Positions 54,546 through 62,900 of a stretch of 64,000 bases of DNA are shown here, piece by piece. The first letter of the stretch is position 1, and the number at the start of each line of letters is the position of its first letter. Both the position numbers and the translations under genes were made by a program. This DNA comes from Clostridia bacterium (lineage in GTDB: Bacteria > Bacillota > Clostridia > RUG12999). The notes beneath the pieces are model-generated. The model was not told the origin of the DNA, did no database searches, and worked only from the letters and a program-made list of their open reading frames with translations. The stretch is taken from assembly GCA_022801925.1 (NCBI GenBank), contig JAAWTG010000002.1:62001-126000 (forward strand), given 5' to 3'.

Positions 54546-54571
54546 GAGCGTATCAATTTTGGTACGCTCCT
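54546..54571 (+). terminator. Hairpin after the integrase/TnpV pair
   Basis: GGAGCGTA pairs with TACGCTCC across a short loop, with wobble pairs inside. It lacks a long T-run, so termination is likely but not certain. Confidence 0.5.
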
Positions 54572-54659
54572 GCATCGTCTAAAAATAAATTGATACGGAG
54601 GAAATCACTATTAATATAACGATAGCCACTAAACTATAAAAAATGAAAGAAGAAATACA

Positions 54660-54842
54660 ATGATGAACAGGATACAACAATATATTATAAATTTTATTTT
54701 GGACAAACTTGGAATTGCCGATGCCTATAACGCCCTGTTTGATAAGTATATAGAGCTGCAGCAAAGACTGTTGGGAGTGGAAGAAAGATTATTACAGGAC
54801 GAATCCGACTTTACAGCGAAGAATGATAGAGATAATGAATGA
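54660..54842 (+). CDS. Hypothetical small protein (60 aa)
   Basis: ATG 54660 has GAAGAAAT upstream. The product MMNRIQQYIINFILDKLGIA continues with a coiled-coil-like part (YIELQQRLLGVEERLLQDES). It is too short and too plain to name. It may be a late gene of the integrative element. Confidence 0.4.
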   Translation: MMNRIQQYIINFILDKLGIADAYNALFDKYIELQQRLLGVEERLLQDESDFTAKNDRDNE

Positions 54843-54844
54843 TA

Positions 54845-54980
54845 CGTCACTTTGGTGACGGCAAGTTTCCTGTTTGTATATACAAACAGCTTTGAATATT
54901 GGACTCTGCCCAAACCTATGTTGCAAAACAGTTTTTATGCGAAATGGAATAGCCATAAGAGAGCCAAATCTCTTATGGCT
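54845..54980. repeat. Cluster of three dyads
   Basis: Within 136 nt there are CGTCAC/GTGACG (54845-54860), a perfect 20-bp palindrome CTGTTTGTATATACAAACAG (54870-54889) and a 12-bp hairpin AGCCATAAGAGA with its complement (54951-54980). No gene overlaps them convincingly. They may mark the right end or a control site of the integrative element. Confidence 0.6.
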
Positions 54981-55176
54981 GGGAGAAGATGGTATTTCCA
55001 TGAGCTTGCTTTCGATATTCGGTCGGCAACATACCGAATTTTGATTGAAACAGCGTGCTGAAAGGGTCTGCTACAGATTTTGTGTAAATTCCAAGCAAGA
55101 GTAAAACTGATGGTAGCAGGAAGAGTTTTCTCCCTATTTTATCAATATAACAGAAACATGGCAAAGAATCAACCAT
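54973..55176 (-). pseudogene. C-terminal remnant of an AraC-family regulator
   Basis: On minus the frame includes SVADPFSTLFQSKFGMLPTE followed by YRKQ, close to the second helix-turn-helix end of AraC proteins (FSTLFKKKFG.TPTEYRK). Upstream the frame loses the pattern. The rest of 55060-55292 shows no other gene. Confidence 0.55.
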
Positions 55177-55292
55177 AATTCGGTAGGTAATAGGTGAGAA
55201 ATGCCTGTAGCTGCGAGCGGATGATGTCTTAATCTTTGAGACGGAACCGGCGCTTTGTCAACAGTCCTCCTTGCGTTGACCCTCGGCGAAAG

Positions 55293-56441
55293 CTAATTTT
55301 TCATATCTTGTAGCTTTTTAATTTGCGGCACATGTGTGCGTGCGCTGTCACACCGTGCCTCAAACAAAATTTTAAGCGTATTTGCCATAAGTTCGTTATG
55401 CGCTTCGCATGACAACAGATTTTTCAATTCTTTGATTGCTTCTGCGCCGTCTTGTTCCATTGTTTCGGAATATTTTAGCCGTTTGATGTAGTCCATACCG
55501 GCAATCATACACCACGCATCAAAGTATCTCTGCAAAAGTTTTTTATCTTGGATAACACTGTTTAGTATCTCTAAATATGTAATAAAACGCTCTTTTTCCT
55601 TTCCGCAAAGCACGCTGTGATACTCAAAATCAAAATGGTATGGAATCACATTCAGCCCGATTTTATCCGCGGAAATTTCCAGTTCCGTCATATAGCCATA
55701 ATGCCAAGTTGTTGTCGCAGGGTTCGCGTGAGGAAAAAAGAAATTGCCCATGCTGTATACAATCGGTTTTCCTCGATAAAACTCATATCCCTGCGGACAA
55801 TGGGTATGCATAGCGATGACTGCCCCTGCGCCTAAATCAATAAAATGCCGGTATAACTCCACCTTTCCCGGCGAGGGAAACGGATTATGTTCATTTCCGC
55901 CATGGAAATAAATAATCGGCATACTGCCATTACTTTTTGCAAGTCGAATTGCCTCAGTTACCAATTCCAAACGATAGCCGGCGGCGCCGGTGGTGTTCTC
56001 CGCAGCAATTCCAAATTCGTTTTCGCAAACCGCAAACACAGAGACTCTAATCCCATCCTTTATAAATTCTGCCGGACGGTATGCTTCTTCTATATTTTTA
56101 CCTGCCCCGATACACAAGTATTTTTGCTGTAAAAGCTGCATTGTATGATGCAGTGCCCCTTCGCCGAAATCTCCTGCATGATTATTAGCAAGACCAACTG
56201 CTGTCGGGCAAAGTATATCAATATACTCCAAAAAACTGTCCTCTGAAATTAGATTCGGACCGGTTTTGACAATCGGCGTATATTGTTTTTTCTCTCCGAC
56301 GATATTCTCTAAATTCAGTATGCTGAAATCCGAGGCATGGAAATACTCCGCAGTTTCACGCATAGTTTCACATACTTGCTTTCTATCCGGAAAAGAAGAA
56401 AAGTAGTTAAAAGAAATGTCAGAAGCAAACAAAATTTTCAT
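55293..56441 (-). CDS. CapA-family (PGA_cap) metallophosphoesterase-like protein
   Basis: The 382-residue protein matches the CapA/PgsA fold: ILFASDISFNYF at the start, LNLENIVG, LANNHAGDFGEGALHHTM, AVIAMHTHCPQGYEFYRGKP and IVYSMGNFFFPHANP. These place metal ligands as in calcineurin-like phosphoesterases. CapA is known from poly-gamma-glutamate capsule export, but many family members occur alone with unknown roles, and no capB/capC is present here. No signal peptide is visible, so it may be cytoplasmic. It has GGAGGGCG upstream and its own promoter, divergent from the esterase genes. Confidence 0.85.
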   Translation of the reverse strand: MKILFASDISFNYFSSFPDRKQVCETMRETAEYFHASDFSILNLENIVGEKKQYTPIVKTGPNLISEDSFLEYIDILCPTAVGLANNHAGDFGEGALHHTMQLLQQKYLCIGAGKNIEEAYRPAEFIKDGIRVSVFAVCENEFGIAAENTTGAAGYRLELVTEAIRLAKSNGSMPIIYFHGGNEHNPFPSPGKVELYRHFIDLGAGAVIAMHTHCPQGYEFYRGKPIVYSMGNFFFPHANPATTTWHYGYMTELEISADKIGLNVIPYHFDFEYHSVLCGKEKERFITYLEILNSVIQDKKLLQRYFDAWCMIAGMDYIKRLKYSETMEQDGAEAIKELKNLLSCEAHNELMANTLKILFEARCDSARTHVPQIKKLQDMKN

Positions 56442-56521
56442 GGTCTTTCGCCCTCCTTAAATTTAGCCGAAATATTTACTCTACCGTTTAAAACAGCATC
56501 GTATCGTATCAATTAGATTAC

Positions 56522-56551
56522 AATATACTATAATGTCAATATCGTTGTCAA
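56522..56551 (-). promoter_or_regulatory. Promoter of the CapA-like gene
   Basis: On minus, a perfect TTGACA (56546-56551) is followed after 18 nt by TATATT (56522-56527). Confidence 0.65.
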
Positions 56552-56585
56552 GCATGAAATGACGAAAGACAGTCTTGCTGTAAAA

Positions 56586-56643
56586 AAAGTTTATAGAATC
56601 GAAAAATCGTTGATTTACTTTTTGGGTATCCAGGTGATAAAAT
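56586..56643 (+). promoter_or_regulatory. Shared promoter module, copy 1 (esterase operon)
   Basis: A 38-nt block (56586-56623) is 36/38 identical to 58730-58767. It contains TATAGAAT, then GAAAAATCGTTGATTTACTT. TTTACT followed after 18 nt by TAAAAT fits a promoter. The esterase gene starts 73 nt downstream. Confidence 0.65.
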
Positions 56644-56715
56644 ATTATTAAAAAATTGGAAAAGGATTTCGCGAATGTATATAGATATATTATATATAAA
56701 AAGGAGATAAAAGCA

Positions 56716-57336
56716 GTGAAAAAAATATTATTCCAAGGCGATTCGATAACCGATGCGGGTCGCTCCAGAGAAAATGATGAATGGAAGGGCAGAGGATACG
56801 CGACTCTTGTTTCTGCCAAGTTGGGATTTGACGAACCCAATCAATATGAATTTTTCAATCGCGGAATCGGTGGGAACCGCAGCATTGATTTGCTCGCGAG
56901 GATAAAAAGCGACGTTATCAACCTAAAGCCGGATATTATGAGTATTTTAATTGGCGTAAACGATGTGTGGCACGAATTTGAACTTCAAAACGGCGTGGAT
57001 GCGGAAACATACGAGACCTATTATAATATGATAATTGAGCAGACAAAAAAGGCGCTGCCGAACATTGAAATAATGATACTGGAACCGTTTGTGCTAAAAG
57101 GAACGGCAACCGAGGAGTTTTGGGACAGACTCCGACCGGAAACGGAAAAAAGAGCGGCTGCGGCAAAACGTATTGCAGAAAAATACAATTTGCCTTTTAT
57201 ACCGTTGATGGAAAAATTTGACCGAGCACTGCAGCTTGCGCCGGGCAAGTATTGGCTTGCCGACGGCGTGCATCCGACCTCCGCCGGACATGAACTTATC
57301 GCCAGAGAATGGATAAAGGAGTATAAAAAGCTATGA
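56716..57336 (+). CDS. SGNH/GDSL-type esterase
   Basis: I start at GTG 56716 (MKKILFQGDSITDAG), with AAGGAGAT upstream, and not at the frame's earlier ATG. The 206-residue protein has the four SGNH blocks: GDSIT (nucleophile Ser), GIGGN, IGVNDVW (Asn) and ADGVHPTSAGH (Asp and His). Such enzymes remove acetyl or similar groups from polysaccharides. There is no signal peptide, so it would act inside on imported oligosaccharides. It overlaps the next gene by 4 nt, so the two esterases are probably made together. Confidence 0.92.
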   Translation: MKKILFQGDSITDAGRSRENDEWKGRGYATLVSAKLGFDEPNQYEFFNRGIGGNRSIDLLARIKSDVINLKPDIMSILIGVNDVWHEFELQNGVDAETYETYYNMIIEQTKKALPNIEIMILEPFVLKGTATEEFWDRLRPETEKRAAAAKRIAEKYNLPFIPLMEKFDRALQLAPGKYWLADGVHPTSAGHELIAREWIKEYKKL

Positions 57337-58403
57337 AAATACCTGAAATATTAACTGCGTTGAGCGGAGAACGAATTACATCAACGGCTATGTGGGAAAA
57401 ACACCGCAGGGACGAAATTTACACACTGTTTGAAAATTTCGTGTATGGCGTTGCGCCGGAATGTCCGAAGGATATGCGTTTTTCTGTTAAAACCATAGAG
57501 CGTGAACACAATATCACGCAAAAGAAAGCAGATATGATTTTTCCAAATTTCAAAATCAGCGCGGATATTTTTGTCCCGACGGAAAATACGAAAAAGCTGC
57601 CTGCATATCTGCTCTGTATGCATCAGTTTGAGGAGGATAGCTGTAATATAGATGAGGGATTGGATTTTGAAATCGTTCCGATTTTGGATATTGTAGAGCG
57701 TGGATATGCCATCGTAACAATGAAAACAAGTCAAATCTGTCCGGATGTATTCACGAACGAGCCATATGGAGACGGAATTTTTAAATGGATTGATTATTCA
57801 AAACGGGATAATTCATGGTCAATCATTGCATCATGGGCGTGGGGACTTAGCCGTGTTATGGACTATCTGCAAACGGATGAGGATATTGACGAAAGCCGCG
57901 TCGCGGTCATCGGTCATTCACGCAGCGGCAAAACCGCGCTGTGGGCGGGCGCGTCCGACAAACGCTTTGCTATGGTCGTTTCCAACGATTCAGGCTGTAC
58001 GGGCGCGGCAATGACCAGAGGGAAAAAGGGCGAACACGTCAAGGATATCAACGATGCTTTTCATTGGTTCTGTGAAAATTATATAAAATATAACGATGAC
58101 GAGGATATGCTGCCTATAGACCAGCATATGCTGCTCGCGCTTATCGCGCCGCGCCCTTTATATGTCGCCAGTTCCTCGCTGGACGAATGGGCGGATCCTG
58201 ACAGTGAACTGCGTTCCTGCCGTTTTGCTTCGGAGATATATGAACTGTACGGATTAGATGGTGTAATCGTACCCGAAGGCATTGAGGAAAATATTCCTTA
58301 TCATGGTGGCATGATTGCATATCACTGCAAGACCGGCGAACACGGTTTGACAAAGCAGGACTGGAATTTGTTTCTGGATTTTTCGGATATACATTTGAAA
58401 TAA
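57333..58403 (+). CDS. Alpha/beta-hydrolase, CE15 (glucuronoyl esterase)-like
   Basis: The 356-residue protein has GHSRSGKTALWAGASDKRF, matching the CE15 nucleophile motif (G-x-S-R-x-G-K), then VVSNDSGCTGAAMTRGKKGE, LLALIAPRPLYVASSSLDEW and a late His (HGLTKQDW). CE15 enzymes split the ester between glucuronic acid on xylan and lignin alcohols; some bacterial members prefer other uronate esters. It lacks a signal peptide. Its start overlaps the SGNH stop. Together they would strip esters before glycosidase attack. Confidence 0.85.
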   Translation: MKIPEILTALSGERITSTAMWEKHRRDEIYTLFENFVYGVAPECPKDMRFSVKTIEREHNITQKKADMIFPNFKISADIFVPTENTKKLPAYLLCMHQFEEDSCNIDEGLDFEIVPILDIVERGYAIVTMKTSQICPDVFTNEPYGDGIFKWIDYSKRDNSWSIIASWAWGLSRVMDYLQTDEDIDESRVAVIGHSRSGKTALWAGASDKRFAMVVSNDSGCTGAAMTRGKKGEHVKDINDAFHWFCENYIKYNDDEDMLPIDQHMLLALIAPRPLYVASSSLDEWADPDSELRSCRFASEIYELYGLDGVIVPEGIEENIPYHGGMIAYHCKTGEHGLTKQDWNLFLDFSDIHLK

Positions 58404-58729
58404 CGGATAGAAAATGCTGCAAATTTTGGTGAAGTGAACGGGACTTCCCTAAAACCAAATGAAGCTATGCAGCAAAAGGGAGTGTTGTAAGAGTGAAATC
58501 AGACGTTTTTATAAAAGCGTAGCCGGCATATATTTCACGAACTGTTGCACTGCTGTGAATCGAGTGATGTTCCGTCAAATTGGTAAGTTATGTCGTTCAT
58601 TGCTAAAATTCCCGCACCCTTTCCGGTGAGGGAATTTTAGTTTGGGTATATCTTTATCTGATGCACCGGTGCACTTGGTTTTGTCTTAGAAATGGCTAAA
58701 AATCGCTATATAACAGGCGTACTACAGAA
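58404..58729. other. Gene-free stretch with terminator
   Basis: I see no coding region here. The only clear structure is the hairpin at 58603-58640, after which the second copy of the shared promoter module begins. Confidence 0.6.
58603..58640. terminator. Hairpin terminator of the esterase operon
   Basis: CTAAAATTCCC pairs perfectly with GGGAATTTTAG, with an inner CACC/GGTG stem, about 200 nt after the CE15-like gene. Confidence 0.75.
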
Positions 58730-58786
58730 AAAGTCTATAGAATGGAAAAATCGTTGATTTACTTTTTATTGTACCGGCGGTAGAAT
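58730..58786 (+). promoter_or_regulatory. Shared promoter module, copy 2 (GH43-like gene)
   Basis: The 38-nt block 58730-58767 repeats copy 1 with two changes. TTTACT (58758-58763) and TAGAAT (58781-58786) are spaced by 17 nt. The gene starts 174 nt downstream, leaving a longer leader than in copy 1. Confidence 0.65.
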
Positions 58787-58959
58787 GAAAGTATAGAAAG
58801 TAACGTTTTTGCAAAATGGATGAGATAGTATAAAAAAAGATTCTCCTCCACCGGTTATGGCGGAGAGAAATAACGTGGTCTTGCCGCTGATTCAAAACGA
58901 ACGAGTACAAACAGAGAACATAAAAATGAAAAATAAATCGGAAAAGAGAGGTTACAATA

Positions 58960-59802
58960 ATGAAACTTTCGGAAATTAACATCAGAGACCCTTTTATTTT
59001 GTTCTATGAGGACAAGTATTATATGTATGGGTCACGAGTGGGTGAGCAAAGAGGATTTGATGTATATATAAGCGATGATTTGACAGATTGGAGCAATCCT
59101 GTATCCATATTTGAGTATTATGACGGATTTTGGGGAACAAATCAGTTCTGGGCGCCGGAGGTGCATTTGTATCATAACACATTTTATATGTTTGCATCGT
59201 TTCGGGATAATGAAAATCATAGAGGAACGGCAATCCTTACATCAAAAACACCTGATGGTAAATTTAAAGAGCATTCAGAAGGCGCTGTAACGCCGAAAAA
59301 ATGGTCTTGTCTTGACGGAACGCTATACATCGAAGATAAAACACCGTATATGATTTTTTGTCATGAATGGACGCAAGTTAAAAACGGTGAGATATGTATG
59401 GTTAGGCTATCCGACGATTTAAAGAGAGCGGTATCCGAGCCTAAGCTGCTTTGGAGGGCAGCAGATGCAAAGTGGGTTTTTAGCGTAAAAGGTAATGATG
59501 AGTATGTGACTGACGGACCTTTTTTGTATTCACTGAATGGCAGATTGATATGTATGTGGTCAAGCTTTGGTAAAAAAGGCTATTGTCAGGCAGTTGCATA
59601 TTCAGATAACGGCAAAATAGACGGTAATTGGCTGCATTTAAGTCAGCCAATATATGAAGGATGCGGACATGGTATGCTTTTTAATACGCGGGAAGGCAAT
59701 TTGAAATTGGTTTTTCATAAGCCAAATACGCATACTTTGGAGCGCGCTTGTATTGTTGATATTGAGGAGAAGAACATAACGGAGATGATTCAGTTAGGGT
59801 AA
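58960..59802 (+). CDS. GH43-like five-bladed beta-propeller glycosidase
   Basis: The 280-residue protein opens with IRDPFILFYEDKYYMYGS, where the Asp after Arg is the usual GH43 base, and has WAPEVHLYHNTFYMF and SCLDGTLYIEDKTPYMIF (the second Asp) followed by TDGPFLYSLNGRLICMWS. The catalytic Glu position is not certain from this reading. GH43 and related clans contain xylosidases and arabinofuranosidases. It has no signal peptide. AGAGAGG precedes the ATG. The shared promoter element suggests co-regulation with the esterase operon. Confidence 0.85.
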   Translation: MKLSEINIRDPFILFYEDKYYMYGSRVGEQRGFDVYISDDLTDWSNPVSIFEYYDGFWGTNQFWAPEVHLYHNTFYMFASFRDNENHRGTAILTSKTPDGKFKEHSEGAVTPKKWSCLDGTLYIEDKTPYMIFCHEWTQVKNGEICMVRLSDDLKRAVSEPKLLWRAADAKWVFSVKGNDEYVTDGPFLYSLNGRLICMWSSFGKKGYCQAVAYSDNGKIDGNWLHLSQPIYEGCGHGMLFNTREGNLKLVFHKPNTHTLERACIVDIEEKNITEMIQLG

Positions 59803-59905
59803 AATCGGTATAACGAACGCGTTTTCGGGAGGATATATAAACATTTATCCGAAAAGAAATTACATTTTGTTTTTTAGGAAAGGGTGACGTGGGATGGGAG
59901 ATAAT

Positions 59906-62900
59906 ATGATGCAATTACTGCGAAGATTTGTTGGTTTGTTGCTTTCGGTGGTTCTTTTTCTGATTTCTCTGCCGACAAATGCGGCGTGGGATGGCTATGA
60001 AGAAACGAAAAGCGGGAGCGTACATCTGGTGGATATGAACCGGCGCGGTTCTGTGACCAGTACAGGCTTAGCGGCGTCCGGCTCCGTGCGGAAGGGGCAC
60101 AAATATTCCATGTATTGGAATCACGGCGCTTCAAAAGCAGATGTTTATCTGCCGAAAAAGAATATACCGCGCGATTGGTCGCAGTTTACATCGTTGGATT
60201 TATGGATTTACAGCGAAAAAGCATATGGCAACAAATTTATGATTGTGGTGGACTGCGACCCGAAGGAGGCAGGAGCGGCGTCATATTTGTCTAAAACAAT
60301 TACGGTGGACTGGGAAGGTTGGAAGCAATTTTCCATTCCTGTTTCCGGTATGTCAATCAGCCGTAATGCAGACCCGAAAGAAGTCAATGATGTGCGGCTC
60401 GTAATCAGCGGGTGGAGTATGGTAATTAATCCGGAATGCGAACTGTATATCGGCGAAATTAAGCTATCCGCTGCCGGCGAATTGATAGGGAGCGCCGGAA
60501 GCATGTATAATATGGATACATATAACACGCTTGTTGAGGCGCTTGGCGATGGATATGCGGTTTATCGGGGCGGTCAAAATGCCTATTCTCCCGAGGAAGG
60601 GCTGGTTCCGCTTGGTGCGGCTGCGGCTGAAGTAGACGGTGTGGTGGCTGTGCCGCGCACATTCTTTGAAACGTATCTTGGCGCGAAGGTTTCGCAAAAG
60701 GACGGCGGCTATACGCTGACGGTGGGAAGCAACACTTATTCCGGCGCGGGAAAAGAGATGGACGGGACTGTGTATTTTCCACTGGCGGAAGCGGCGCGGG
60801 CGCTGGGGTTTGAAACGGCAGAGGCTGACGGCCTGACATTGGTTGGTAAGAGTGATAAGCTTTCGACCATACTAAACGATGCAGTTCTAAAAGAGGAGGC
60901 AATGTATATGGCGAGCTATCAGAAACCGGACACAAAGAGTATTACATCGGAAGATTACAAAGTGTTAAAAGACAGATGGCGCTTGAAGCTGGTTGGTGAT
61001 GAAACGCTGGATTTGAGCGATGAGCGAATCGCTGCAAACGTAAAAGCGATTGAAAACGCAGGAAAAAGTTCACAAAGACAAATGCACAGAGGAGACGACA
61101 TAGAAGAACTGTGGGGAAACAAAATTGTCACGTCCAATCAAATGACGCAGGAATATAAGCAAATTGCACAGATGGCGAAAGCATGGGCAACATATGGTTC
61201 TTCTCTGTATCATGACGAAGCGCTGCGCGATGATATTCTGTTTGCGCTGCAATGGATGTATGAAAATCGCTATGGCGAGGCAGAAAAAACAAACAGCGGC
61301 TGGCGGTCAACCAGTCTATTTAACTGGTGGGATTGGCAAATCGGTTCACCGACACAGCTGATTGATACGCTCATGCTAATGGAGAGCGAGCTTGACCGCG
61401 AAACCATTACCCAATATCTGTCACTGTTTGATAAGTTGGTGCCGACCGCCACAGACTACGGCGCAAACAAGCTTAATTTCACACGGGAAATCATCGGTTC
61501 CGGTCTGCTGCAGGAAAATGCGGACAGGGTGATTGTCGGCCGCGACGGCGCAGACCCAACAATGATGTATGTTGACGGCGGCCGCAACAATAAACAGGGC
61601 TTTTATACGGACGGCTCCTATATTTTCCATACGCTTCATCCGATGAACGGTACCTACGGGTTTGAACAGTTCAAGAATTTTGCAGACCTTATGTATTTGC
61701 TGGAAGGTACAAAGTTTGCATACTGCAATCCGATGAAGTACAACATTTATGAGTGGGCAATCAATGCATATGAGCCGCTGATATATAAAGGAGACATGTT
61801 CCGCTTTGTGTTGGGACGCCATCCGAGCGGCGGAGCTGATCTGGGTCGCGGCGTTGTGGAGGTATATCTGAATTTATTGGCGCTGGATTCTATTCCGGCA
61901 GATTTGGCGGCGCGGCTGAAATCCATTATTAAATATATGGTCACAGAGGATACGTCAAAGTCTTACTATCAGAGCCTTACATTTGAATCCATCCGGCTGC
62001 TGAATGAGATTATGGCGGACGATTCCGTGAGACCGCGTGAAGATTACATATTAAATAAGATGTATTACAACATGGATAAGATGGCGCACCAGCACGAAAC
62101 GTGGGCGGCGGGCGTCTCCATGTCGTCCTCCCGCATTTACAACTATGAATGTATTAACAATGAAAATATGACGGGTTGGTATGTGTCGGACGGTATGACC
62201 TATCTCTATTCAGAAAATGACTTAACGCAGTATGATAGTCTCTACTGGACCGGTGTTGACCCGTACCGGCTGCCGGGTACAACAGTCAATACGGGCGAGC
62301 GTGAGGTAACCAGCGTTGCGCAAAAAAATGAGTATCTCAGCAGTCAGGACTTTGTCGGCGGTGCATCGCTTGGCGGGGAGTATGGTACAGCGGCAATGTA
62401 CTTGGAGTCATACCACGGAGACGGTATCGGCACGGGCGCAAACACTGGCTACGGCGGCTCAAATCCGCCGCGCGATTGTTCGCTGGAGGCACAAAAGGCG
62501 TGGTTCCTGTTTGACGATGAAGTCGTTGCGCTTGGCGCAAATGTTCACGCGCAGGACGGTTTACCGGTGCTAACGGTGGTGGAAAATCGGAAATCAAATC
62601 AGACGGAAAGTTTAACGGAAACGAACGTAACACCATATGAAGTTGTTTCTGTTAAAGCAAGCGATGTGCCGGAGCCTGCAAATGTACCGGAAAACACGAT
62701 TGACGGCGATTTAGCGACGCGCTGGGCAGCGGAAAATGAAGCAACCATTACATGGGATTTGGGCGAGCCGCGCGAACTTGGCTATGCGGGACTGGCATTT
62801 TGGCAGGACGGAAAAAGGCAGACAATATTCGATTTGGAGGTTTCTGTAGACGGCGCAAGCTGGGAACAGGTATTCTCCGGCCGTTCCGCCGGAAAATCGG

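Noticed and set aside
49009-54600. A full attachment-site pair flanking the integrative element
   Set aside because: I searched by eye for a second tRNA-Trp end near the integrase side and found none, so the right boundary cannot be set.
55293-56441. A capsule (poly-gamma-glutamate) biosynthesis locus
   Set aside because: Only a CapA-like gene is present; no capB, capC or capE gene is near, so capsule synthesis is not supported.
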